From contig JAPUIL010000726.1 in assembly GCA_027297085.1 (NCBI GenBank), forward strand, positions 1 to 5,356: a stretch of 5,356 bases of DNA, given 5' to 3'. The translations under genes and the position numbers were made by a program. This document shows positions 1-5,356 of the stretch, one piece after another. Every line of letters starts with the position of its first letter. Within the stretch, counting starts at the first letter, position 1. Source of the DNA: Verrucomicrobiota bacterium. GTDB taxonomy: Bacteria > Verrucomicrobiota > Verrucomicrobiia > Opitutales > UBA2995. The notes beneath the pieces were generated by a model, which searched no databases, was not told the origin of the DNA, and saw only the letters and a program-made list of their open reading frames with translations.

Positions 1-978
1 GATAACGCAACCTACTTTGCACTGAATGACTACCGAAAAGCGGCCTTTATGGCCCGGGTCCTTGAAAAAGGCGAAGCGACTAATGACGGAGTTACTTTTA
101 AAGTCAGCGAAGACACACCTTTCTTTCTCGCCCTCGGTATATTCCGCCCACACTTGCCTTTCTATGCGACCAAGGATTTGCTGAATCTCTTTCCCGCCAG
201 CGAAATGAACATCACTCGCGAGCTACTGGAGGAATTTACTGCCGATGCAGACGATCTTCCAGAAGCCGCATTTTCCTGGTCCGGAATGGCAGTCGATCAA
301 AATGGAGATGGGATACTAGGTAACGATCGTTTTACCCGCGTTCTCGCTCAAGGATTAACCATTGATCCCGAGGACGGAGACCTCAAGGCCTGGAAGAATA
401 TGCTCACTCATTATTTCGCCAGCTGTGCCATCGCCGACCGTGCGGTAGGCCGGGTGTTGGACGGATTGGAAAACAGCCGTTTTAAAGATAACACCATGAT
501 CATCCTCTGGAGCGATCATGGTTATCACTTGGGCGAGAAACTTCACGCCACTAAATTCACCCTATGGGACGATGCGGCACAGGTGAATTTCTTTATAGTA
601 GATCCACGCAACAAACAAAACGCCGGTACTCGTTGCTACCGTCCGGTCACTCTGGTCGATATTTATCCGACGGTTATGAAGTTAGCCGGACTTGAACTTC
701 CGTCCAATCGCATCTCCGGCAATGACCTTACCCCACTCCTGGAAGATCCCAACGCGGCTAGGAACATCCCTGCTCATTCCACCTACGCCAGCGTTAACAC
801 CAACATGGTCCGCATGGCGCAGCATAAGCTTATCCAGTATAAAGACGGGAGTCGGGAAATGTACGACCTGGATGCTGATCCGGAAGAATTTGAAAACCTG
901 GCTGGAAAATCGGAACATGCCAAAATCGAAGCCGAGATGGAATCGATCCACCACAAGGCGATGAGAGAAGGCACCTAA
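1..978 (+). CDS. Sulfatase, iduronate-2-sulfatase-like (3' part, start lies outside the window)
   Basis: This is the C-terminal 325 residues of a type I sulfatase, an enzyme that hydrolyses sulfate esters, probably on sulfated glycans and probably outside the cytoplasm. The frame is open from base 1, so the ATG at 49 is internal and not the start. Visible family features, numbered from the window edge, are the FRPHLPF segment (His51), a LWSDHG metal-site motif (Asp172-His173) followed by GEK, a nearby Lys185 in HATKF matching the active-site Lys of the family, and the usual ending MYDLDADPEEFENLA. The N-terminal C-x-P-x-R segment that carries the formylglycine cysteine is upstream and cannot be checked. 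An unusual D-x-N-x-D-G insertion lies at residues 99-104. The usual RVPFIIVAPG-like strand reads VNFFIVDP here. Stop TAA is at 976-978. Substrate cannot be told from sequence. Confidence 0.93.
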   Translation, partial: DNATYFALNDYRKAAFMARVLEKGEATNDGVTFKVSEDTPFFLALGIFRPHLPFYATKDLLNLFPASEMNITRELLEEFTADADDLPEAAFSWSGMAVDQNGDGILGNDRFTRVLAQGLTIDPEDGDLKAWKNMLTHYFASCAIADRAVGRVLDGLENSRFKDNTMIILWSDHGYHLGEKLHATKFTLWDDAAQVNFFIVDPRNKQNAGTRCYRPVTLVDIYPTVMKLAGLELPSNRISGNDLTPLLEDPNAARNIPAHSTYASVNTNMVRMAQHKLIQYKDGSREMYDLDADPEEFENLAGKSEHAKIEAEMESIHHKAMREGT

Positions 979-1027
979 CCCGATTTTCTCACGGAGTTGA
1001 GAGTCGAGGTTGACGACTGATAGGCGA

Positions 1028-1044
1028 AGGCGTTCGAAACGCCT
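1028..1044. terminator. Hairpin between convergent genes, possible weak terminator
   Basis: A perfect 7-bp stem (AGGCGTT / AACGCCT) with a CGA loop lies between the stop of the sulfatase (978) and the stop of the opposing gene (1073). A smaller stem AGTCG/CGACT sits just before it at 1002-1018. No T-tract follows on either strand, so this is not a canonical intrinsic terminator. Its position between two convergent 3' ends is the main argument for a role in transcript ending or stabilisation. Confidence 0.35.
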
Positions 1045-1072
1045 GGGTAAAGAATCTCACCTAAAATCAACC

Positions 1073-1984
1073 TTAAGGCACGGTAAATCCGTATCGTTCG
1101 GATCCAAACCCGGGAACACTGATAAATCCACCCCTGTTACGGATTCCCCGACGACCGCGACCAAATTGCGCCGCCCAGAAGTTTTCCTCTAGACCACTCG
1201 GATCCTGGTAAATGTTTCCAAGATTAAACAGATTGAACATATGATCCGATTTTCCATCTTTTCCAAAATTCCCCGTGGAATCGAACCAGTAATTTCCCGG
1301 AGCTAACTCTCGGCCCATCAGCTGCCTCCAAATCAACGCTTCCTTCTTGGATAAGCGACGGTTATTTATAAAATACCGGGAGCTTCCCCTGGATACATTA
1401 GACTGCAAGGGACCGTAATCGTGCCCCGGATGCATATAACCATAGGCATCAAATCCTACCGCTCCATAAAGACCGCTTCTAGGATCATACCAATAATTAC
1501 CAGGCCGGGGATACCTGTTGTAACGCCTGTTGAAATCTTCCAATTGCTTTCGGCTCAACACCTGGCCATTGAATACGACAATTTCTTCTCCCCCTTCACC
1601 GGATTGCACATAATTGGCCGCAGCCGAAGAGCTCTCTCCCTGCATCTGCATGATATACGACCGCGCGGTTGAATCGTCTGGAAGCGCACCCCATTTCAAG
1701 TCCACCAAAGTCAGGTTCAGTAGCGGTCCATCCTGGTGCACCATCACCTGAATTGGCTTTCCCAATACCTGCCCAACAAGACGTCCATCTTCCAGTTTGC
1801 ATTCAACTTGGTAGATCTCTCCCTCAGCTCGTAAAGTTCCCGAGAATAACCCATTCTCCTCCTTCAATGTGAGGAGCATGCCATCCTCATGATCGGGTGC
1901 ATAAAAACTTCCCACAAAAGCTTGTCCAGATAGAAAAACCGAACCGGAGAATGAAAAGAGAGCGGCAAATAGAAGGATTTTCAT
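1073..1984 (-). CDS. Exported protein of unknown function with duplicated PGNYW motif
   Basis: This 303-residue protein starts MKILLFAALFSFSGSVF and has a clear signal peptide, probably cut after Ala22, so it should act outside the cytoplasm. Residues 23-100 look beta-rich, with alternating strands (MLLTLKEENGLFSGTL, then GRLVGQVLG), resembling small beta-barrel or lipocalin-like repeats of hypothetical proteins. After an Ala/Ser/Gly linker (118-133) come two related units of about 40 residues, at 136-177 and 204-244. They share an Asn, an LS-[RK]-K turn and P-G-N-Y-W-[YF]-D followed by G-x-[YF]-G. A glycine/arginine-rich stretch (275-287) precedes the C-terminus. No catalytic motif is recognised and I assign no function. 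It is monocistronic as seen and convergent with the sulfatase. No Shine-Dalgarno is evident before the ATG, but the signal peptide supports this start. Confidence 0.85.
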   Translation of the reverse strand: MKILLFAALFSFSGSVFLSGQAFVGSFYAPDHEDGMLLTLKEENGLFSGTLRAEGEIYQVECKLEDGRLVGQVLGKPIQVMVHQDGPLLNLTLVDLKWGALPDDSTARSYIMQMQGESSSAAANYVQSGEGGEEIVVFNGQVLSRKQLEDFNRRYNRYPRPGNYWYDPRSGLYGAVGFDAYGYMHPGHDYGPLQSNVSRGSSRYFINNRRLSKKEALIWRQLMGRELAPGNYWFDSTGNFGKDGKSDHMFNLFNLGNIYQDPSGLEENFWAAQFGRGRRGIRNRGGFISVPGFGSERYGFTVP

Positions 1985-2140
1985 AGTTATAATAGATAAA
2001 GATGAGAATTCATCTCATTGATAATTAGGACAGCATGCTTTGAAAAGGAAAAACGAATAGATTTTAGGTACCGTCTGATGGAGGAAAATCCTAAATCTTC
2101 TCATACAATGTCTTCACGTAATCCAATTGATGAATCGATT

Positions 2141-2545
2141 TCAAGAACTGGAAGTAATAGTCGGAATGATAACCGCAGTGACTAAGATAGCGGCAATCAT
2201 CGATTCAAAGCCTTTCACCGCTTTGGTTATCGCCGATCCAATCGCGTCATTCACCCGCAATTCCTCAATTCGTTTGCGTGCCTCCTTAACCTGATCCTTG
2301 GCAAATACCTCTTTCTCAAGCTTGGAAGCCCCGATCAGGGTAAGAAGAACATAATCTCGCGTATCCATTTCACGACTACCAAATAGACTATCAATAATCC
2401 GCATGCGTATTCTATCTTCTATCAGGGAGTCATCTGTTGGATAGCGGTTATAATCAAGACCCTGTGGCAGAGACCACAGGGTATGAAAGGCACAAACATG
2501 GCGCCAATTGTGAGCTTCCAACCAATCATTCTCATTTCTTCGCAA
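2141..2545 (-). pseudogene. Truncated GPP34/GOLPH3-like protein (C-terminal half only)
   Basis: The ORF encodes 134 residues. From Asp31 onward it resembles the C-terminal half of the GPP34 (GOLPH3) family: a DYNRYP turn, helix LIEDRIRMRIIDSLFG (41-56), MDTRDYVLLTLIGASKLEKEVF (60-81), a KEARKRIEEL helix, then DAIGSAITKAV and a hydrophobic tail (116-130). Eukaryotic members bind phosphatidylinositol 4-phosphate on Golgi membranes; the role of bacterial members is poorly defined. Bacterial homologues are usually around 200 residues or more, so the N-terminal half is missing. Residues 22-29 are encoded by the hairpin repeat at 2459-2482, and residues 1-21 come from the sequence beyond it and do not look like GPP34. 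I did not find the missing N-terminus in the three reverse frames of 2641-2815, nor in the reverse-strand ORF at 2849-3130. I therefore call it a decayed remnant. A chimeric expressed ORF cannot be excluded. The GPP34 assignment is by eye. Confidence 0.6.
2458..2482. repeat. Hairpin repeat, copy 1
   Basis: A perfect 9-bp stem (ACCCTGTGG / CCACAGGGT, 2459-2482) encloses the loop CAGAGA. The 24-nt core 2458-2481 recurs at 2815-2838 with 22 of 24 identical bases. One stem arm abuts the point where GPP34-like coding begins on the minus strand. No T-tract follows, so it is better read as a dispersed palindromic repeat than as a terminator. Confidence 0.75.
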
Positions 2546-2573
2546 AGACTGAGCGGATATCTTTGCTCTTCAG

Positions 2574-2641
2574 ATCGGCAGCAAGCTACCTCCTACACTT
2601 CGTATCGCATATCAAGATGTAGTAGGTAGCTCGCTGCCGAT
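2574..2641. repeat. Long imperfect inverted repeat
   Basis: The 24-nt left arm (2574-2597) and right arm (2618-2641) are reverse complements at 22 of 24 positions and are separated by a 20-nt spacer. The arms begin ATCGGCAGC and end GCTGCCGAT. The RNA or extruded DNA would form a long stable stem. It carries no ORF of its own and no T-tract. It looks like a palindromic mobile repeat (REP or MITE-like), perhaps one composite unit with the hairpin at 2458-2482. No target-site duplication could be defined by eye. Confidence 0.75.
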
Positions 2642-2814
2642 TTCGGGGAGCTCAAACATCACTCCACAGGTTTGCTTCAACCATGCATTGCGCTATTTTA
2701 CCGGAAATACCAGATGAGCGTGTAATCAATAGACCCATTGATTGCCTTTCTTTACTTCCACCCCAAAGAGATACTATGAAAACCTGCGGTTTTCAAACTT
2801 TCCCTACAGTCAGC
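2642..2814. other. Non-coding stretch between repeats, with two small hairpins
   Basis: I see no credible gene here. An open frame on the plus strand from 2683 has no recognisable protein features. Two perfect small inverted repeats are present: AATCAAT/ATTGATT with a 6-nt loop (2724-2743) and TGAAAACC/GGTTTTCA with a TGC loop (2777-2795). All reverse-strand frames were scanned for a missing GPP34 N-terminus and none was found. Confidence 0.5.
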
Positions 2815-2838
2815 GACCCCGTGGCAGAGACCACTGGG
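2815..2838. repeat. Hairpin repeat, copy 2
   Basis: This is the second copy of the 24-nt core found at 2458-2481, in the same orientation and 357 bp away. It differs at two positions, one in each stem arm, so the stem (CCCCGTGG / CCACTGGG) has a single mismatch while the loop CAGAGA is unchanged. The downstream flank shares a short stretch, AAGGCACA[AG]AC, with copy 1 (2861-2871 versus 2487-2497), at a different distance. This suggests a larger but diverged repeat unit. Confidence 0.7.
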
Positions 2839-3037
2839 AATAACAAGTTTAAGACAGCCGAAGGCACAGACGGTTGGCAAGATTGGTTTCCAAGGCAAAC
2901 ACGCTGGGGCGCCGATATGGTTCCGGAATATTAAAGTTCGTGAATTTTAATTCGGTTTCCAAAACGGATGTGTGCAATCGTGTAGAAAGATAATTGACTA
3001 CGAAAAACGCGAAACAGCGCCAAAATTGGTTTGAATA

Positions 3038-3082
3038 GCCTCCGGTGCTAGGTTGTAGCCATGGTCGTGAGACCATGGAGGC
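3038..3082. repeat. Nested inverted repeat upstream of the SMP-30-like gene
   Basis: A perfect 8-bp stem CCATGGTC (3059-3066) / GACCATGG (3071-3078) with a GTGA loop is present. An alternative outer pairing, GCCTCC (3038-3043) with GGAGGC (3077-3082), overlaps it, so two folds compete. It lies 60 bp before the chosen start of the downstream gene. Its ATG at 3061 is in frame with that gene but would hide the signal peptide behind 27 residues. It may be another dispersed repeat or a leader structure of the transcript. Confidence 0.6.
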
Positions 3083-3141
3083 TTCATAGAAGTCCATTTC
3101 AAGGTTGTGGGGATGTTCCTTATTCCGCAAACATTCTATTC

Positions 3142-4149
3142 ATGAAAATTATCCTACTCTTGTTGGTTTCTCTGTTTTTGATTTCAGCTCTTATCGCGCA
3201 GGATTCGCTGAACTTTGCCACGATAGGTGAGGTGAAGCGGCTCGATTCGCGGATCGATAAGCTCATTCCCAAGAATGCTGAAATAGAAGTGCTTACTTCT
3301 GGTTTCTTTTGGTCGGAAGGGCCGGTGTGGGATAAGGTAAACGATGTTCTTCTTTTTTCGGATGTTCATCGCAACCAGATCATCCAGTGGAAGGAAGGCG
3401 AGGGGAAGAGCATCTTTATGGAACCTTCGGGATATACCGGGGTGACTCCCCATCCCGGCGGAAAAGGAAGTAATGGGCTCATGTACGACAACGAAGGAAA
3501 TCTCCTTATTTGTGAACATGGAGACAGACGCATTTCGATGCTCACAAAAGGCGGCGGCAAACGCACGGTGGTGGATAATTATAAAGGCAAACGGCTAAAT
3601 AGCCCGAACGACCTCTGCGTAGCTGCCAATGGCGATATCTATTTCACTGATCCGGCTTACGGTTTACCACAACGCTGGGATGACCCTATGAAAGAATTGG
3701 ATTTCTCCGGCGTATACCTTTTGCGGAAATCAGGTGAATTAGTTTTGCTCGTCGACAACCTGAGAGCCCCCAATGGCGTTTGTCTGTCGCCGGACGAAAA
3801 AACCTTGTATGTGGCCAATGCCAATGAAGATTGGATTGGATATATGGCGTATCCGGTGAATGAGGACGGCACAATTGGAACAGGTTGGATGCTTTATGAT
3901 GCTACCCAGGATGGCAAAGAGCAAGCAGGTGGTCCGGACGGTATGCGGGTTGATACCCAGGGCAACATCTGGGCAACCGGGCCGGGTGGAGTGTATGTCT
4001 TTTCACCCAAAGGCGATGTGCTGGGGAAGATAGAAACCGGCGAACGCATAGCCAACTGTGCTTTCGGTGAGGACGGATCGGTTCTCTATATGACTAGCGA
4101 CATGTATCTGTGTAGAATCCAGACTTCAGTAACAGGGATGGGTTTTTAA
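3142..4149 (+). CDS. Exported SMP-30/gluconolactonase/LRE-family protein
   Basis: This 335-residue six-bladed beta-propeller protein belongs to the SMP-30/gluconolactonase family, whose members hydrolyse sugar lactones or related esters using a divalent metal. The start at 3142 is chosen because it begins a signal peptide (MKIILLLLVSLFLISALIAQ, about 20 residues); the in-frame ATG at 3061 lies inside a hairpin and would bury it. Family motifs are in order: FFWSEGPVW with metal-ligand Glu59, SPNDLCV with Asn156, GDIYFTDPAYGL (165-175), RAPNGVCLSPDEKTLYVA with Asn211, and GGPDGMRVD with Asp266. The expected Glu/Asn/Asp metal triad (59, 211, 266) is thus complete and the enzyme is probably active. 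Secretion suggests work on lactones or aldonate precursors outside the cytoplasm. The exact substrate is unknown. No clear Shine-Dalgarno is seen. It ends 13 bp from the opposing rhodanese gene. Confidence 0.92.
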   Translation: MKIILLLLVSLFLISALIAQDSLNFATIGEVKRLDSRIDKLIPKNAEIEVLTSGFFWSEGPVWDKVNDVLLFSDVHRNQIIQWKEGEGKSIFMEPSGYTGVTPHPGGKGSNGLMYDNEGNLLICEHGDRRISMLTKGGGKRTVVDNYKGKRLNSPNDLCVAANGDIYFTDPAYGLPQRWDDPMKELDFSGVYLLRKSGELVLLVDNLRAPNGVCLSPDEKTLYVANANEDWIGYMAYPVNEDGTIGTGWMLYDATQDGKEQAGGPDGMRVDTQGNIWATGPGGVYVFSPKGDVLGKIETGERIANCAFGEDGSVLYMTSDMYLCRIQTSVTGMGF

Positions 4150-4162
4150 AATGATATCCTGA

Positions 4163-4543
4163 TCACTGCTCAATTTTCTTTCCTGCGGCCCTCCAGCCGG
4201 AAATACCCGCAGAGAGGTGCTTGATATTGGTGTAGCCCAATTTCTTGGCCGCATCAGCTCCGTATTTGTAGGCTGGGCACTCGGGATTTGCGCAGTAGGC
4301 GACGATGAGCCTGTCCTTGTCAGCCGGTAGCTTGGACTTCAAATCATCACTGACCTTGTCGAAGTCAATGGCACCCGGAATGTGGCCGTTGGCGTAGGAC
4401 TTGGTTCCGTTCACGTCGATGACGGCGACTTTGCCGGATTTTATGGCCTTCTCGAGGTCATTGATGCTGATGTTGGCATATTCACTGGCGGTTGCACTAA
4501 CCGCAAGGAGTGTGACGGCGCAAAGAGCGATTAGTTTCTTCAT
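4163..4543 (-). CDS. Exported single-domain rhodanese-like protein
   Basis: The protein has 126 residues: an N-terminal signal peptide (MKKLIALCAVTLLAVSATAS, cut around residue 19-20) and one rhodanese domain. Rhodanese domains carry sulfur as a cysteine persulfide. Landmarks are VAVIDVNG (39-46, the usual D-x-R segment with Asn in place of Arg), YANGHIPGAIDF (50-61, the conserved G-H-I-P-G-A), and the active-site loop YCANPECPAYKYGADAAKKL with the likely catalytic Cys84 and a second cysteine, Cys89. The ending is SAGISGWRAAGKKIEQ. The export signal places it in the periplasm or outside. Likely roles are sulfur transfer or detoxification of sulfide or cyanide, but the acceptor is unknown. The start is well supported by the signal peptide. 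It is convergent with the lactonase-like gene. Confidence 0.93.
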   Translation of the reverse strand: MKKLIALCAVTLLAVSATASEYANISINDLEKAIKSGKVAVIDVNGTKSYANGHIPGAIDFDKVSDDLKSKLPADKDRLIVAYCANPECPAYKYGADAAKKLGYTNIKHLSAGISGWRAAGKKIEQ

Positions 4544-4566
4544 ACTTTTTCGAGGTTCGATAATGG

Positions 4567-4595
4567 GTATTATTCCGCGAGAGATCGTACTTCAA
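4567..4595 (-). promoter_or_regulatory. Candidate sigma70-type promoter for the rhodanese gene
   Basis: On the minus strand, TTGAAG (4590-4595) and TAATAC (4567-4572) are separated by exactly 17 bp and lie 23 bp upstream of the rhodanese start codon. The -35 box matches the consensus at 4 of 6 positions but the -10 box at only 3 of 6. Position and spacing support it more than base identity. The rest of 4544-4704 shows nothing else recognisable. Confidence 0.3.
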
Positions 4596-4704
4596 AGTGT
4601 AGTTAAATCTTCGAAAAAGCAGGGTGATTTTCGTGTCTGGCCTGCGCAACGAACGGAGTGGTAGGAAATTGGATTTTCGGTCGTCTAGACATTCATCCTT
4701 GAGG

Positions 4705-4737
4705 AAAAAAAAGCCTCCCGAATATGGGAGGCTTTCC
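4705..4737 (-). terminator. Rho-independent terminator of the oxidoreductase gene
   Basis: A perfect 10-bp stem (AAAGCCTCCC 4710-4719 / GGGAGGCTTT 4726-4735) with a GAATAT loop is followed, on the minus strand, by a run of eight T (A-tract at 4705-4712). It sits about 22 bp past the stop codon of the minus-strand oxidoreductase gene. This is the best-formed terminator in the window and insulates the downstream rhodanese gene from read-through. Confidence 0.9.
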
Positions 4738-4758
4738 TGAGTAAAATATTAGAATTTA

Positions 4759-5356
4759 TTAAACCATAGTCGGAACGCTGAACTTGCTCCGGTAGTCGTC
4801 TTTGATCATGGCATTCGCTGCCTTGGCCAGATCATTTTTTCCTTTAAACTGTTCCTTATTGGCATCGAATCTCAGTTTGCGACCCATGGTCCATTTCTCG
4901 GATTTGAAATCGATATTCCAATCACCGAGGTGTTTGTTGAAACGATCGTATGTTGCCAGCAGAGTGTCATCTTTCTTGGCAAAGTTTTCGACACGTTTTG
5001 CAGCTACTTCCTGACCAGCCCGGTAAGAGATATTACACATATGAGGCAGGCAGCTTGATTTGTAACCCGTTTCAATTGGGCAACGCAGTGAAGCTGAGTC
5101 GCGAGATTTTACCGCGCGGACAAAATTCGGGTAGTGATCGAATCCAGCATCACCTTTCCAGGACTTTATCTTTTTGTTATTCTCGTCGTAGAGAGAACCA
5201 CCGCCACGTCCGCCGCGGAATTCACCCCCTTCGCAGGTAACAATAATGCCGATCCGGTGACCCTTGTAACTGGAAGCCGCAGGTGTTTTTCGGTTGATGT
5301 AAAGATCGCGCACTTCAAATAGCACTGGAATATCGCCAAATTTGAGGGAAGCTATC
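4759..5356 (-). CDS. Gfo/Idh/MocA-family oxidoreductase (C-terminal part, start lies outside the window)
   Basis: The frame is open through the right edge, so the GTG at 5325 is internal and 198 C-terminal residues are visible. Members use NAD(P)(H) to oxidise or reduce sugars, inositols or related polyols; the Rossmann domain that would prove this is off-window. Recognition rests on the C-terminal layout common in PVC-group members: KFGDIPVLFEVRDLY, HRIGIIVTCEGGEFRGGRGGG with YDENNKKIKSWKGD, a HYPNFVRAVKSR helix, an ETGYKSSCLPHMCNISYR helix, and a long tail with THE-like metrics ending DYRSKFSVPTMV. In PVC bacteria such proteins are often exported by the TAT route, which cannot be checked here. 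It ends at a TAA (4759-4761) and is followed by a strong terminator. The specific substrate is unknown. Confidence 0.85.
   Translation of the reverse strand, partial: IASLKFGDIPVLFEVRDLYINRKTPAASSYKGHRIGIIVTCEGGEFRGGRGGGSLYDENNKKIKSWKGDAGFDHYPNFVRAVKSRDSASLRCPIETGYKSSCLPHMCNISYRAGQEVAAKRVENFAKKDDTLLATYDRFNKHLGDWNIDFKSEKWTMGRKLRFDANKEQFKGKNDLAKAANAMIKDDYRSKFSVPTMV

Noticed and set aside
49..978. ATG at 49 as the sulfatase start
   Set aside because: The frame is open to base 1 and the protein begins mid-domain; a sulfatase starting there would lack its catalytic cysteine segment.
2060..2097. Imperfect inverted repeat GATTTTAGG / CCTAAATC as a terminator of the GPP34-like remnant
   Set aside because: The stem is short with a bulge and a 21-nt loop and has no T-tract; it is within what chance could give in AT-rich DNA.
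2437..2622. Plus-strand 61-residue ORF spanning hairpin copy 1 and one palindrome arm
   Set aside because: It overlaps the GPP34-like remnant and consists mostly of repeat sequence, with no recognisable domain or signal.
2458..2838. CRISPR array
   Set aside because: Only two copies of the repeat exist, 357 bp apart, without regular spacers or cas genes.
2683..2934. Plus-strand 83-residue ORF containing DPVAETTG
   Set aside because: It runs through two hairpins and shares only the repeat-encoded DPVAETTG with the frame at copy 1; no protein-like pattern was found, so it is better explained as repeat DNA.
2849..3130. Minus-strand 93-residue ORF
   Set aside because: Composition is irregular, it passes through the 3038-3082 inverted repeat, and it shows no domain; no GPP34 N-terminal features were found in it.
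3184..3924. Minus-strand ORFs opposite the SMP-30-like gene
   Set aside because: They are antisense shadows of a clearly coding, motif-rich gene.
4802..5322. Plus-strand ORFs opposite the oxidoreductase gene
   Set aside because: They are shadows of the minus-strand coding sequence, which has strong family features.
5323..5325. GTG at 5325 as the oxidoreductase start
   Set aside because: The frame continues upstream to the window edge with conserved family residues (KFGDIP), so the start lies outside.

Overview
This window looks like chromosomal DNA of moderate GC content from a free-living, polysaccharide- or glycoside-degrading bacterium. The PVC group (Verrucomicrobiota, for example an Opitutales/Puniceicoccales-like lineage, or a relative such as Planctomycetota or Lentisphaerota) fits best. 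That assignment is inference from gene content: a sulfatase of the iduronate-2-sulfatase type, a Gfo/Idh/MocA-like oxidoreductase with the long C-terminal tail typical of that group, an exported SMP-30/gluconolactonase-family protein, and weak or absent Shine-Dalgarno sequences. No rRNA, tRNA or CRISPR array is present.

Layout. The 3' part of a sulfatase gene (+, entering from the left edge) converges on a gene for an exported, function-unknown protein carrying a duplicated PGNYW motif (-, 1073-1984). Next is a truncated GPP34/GOLPH3-like gene (-, about 2141-2457, with an ORF extending to 2545). Its upstream half is missing and is replaced by a region of about 620 bp (2458-3082) that has no convincing gene but is packed with inverted repeats. 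These include two diverged copies of one hairpin repeat and a long imperfect palindrome. Then come an exported SMP-30/gluconolactonase/LRE-like protein (+, 3142-4149) and, almost touching it in convergent orientation, an exported single-domain rhodanese (-, 4163-4543). The window closes with the C-terminal part of a Gfo/Idh/MocA-family oxidoreductase (-, leaving at the right edge), followed by a strong intrinsic terminator at 4705-4737.

How the genes relate. The sulfatase, lactonase-like protein and sugar-type oxidoreductase are individually compatible with catabolism of sulfated or oxidised carbohydrates. However, strands alternate and no operon links them, so a shared pathway is only a possibility. 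The most distinctive part is the repeat island: the GPP34 homology stops within two codons of a hairpin repeat, which suggests that repeat insertion or recombination broke the gene. I see no evidence of an undescribed multi-gene system.
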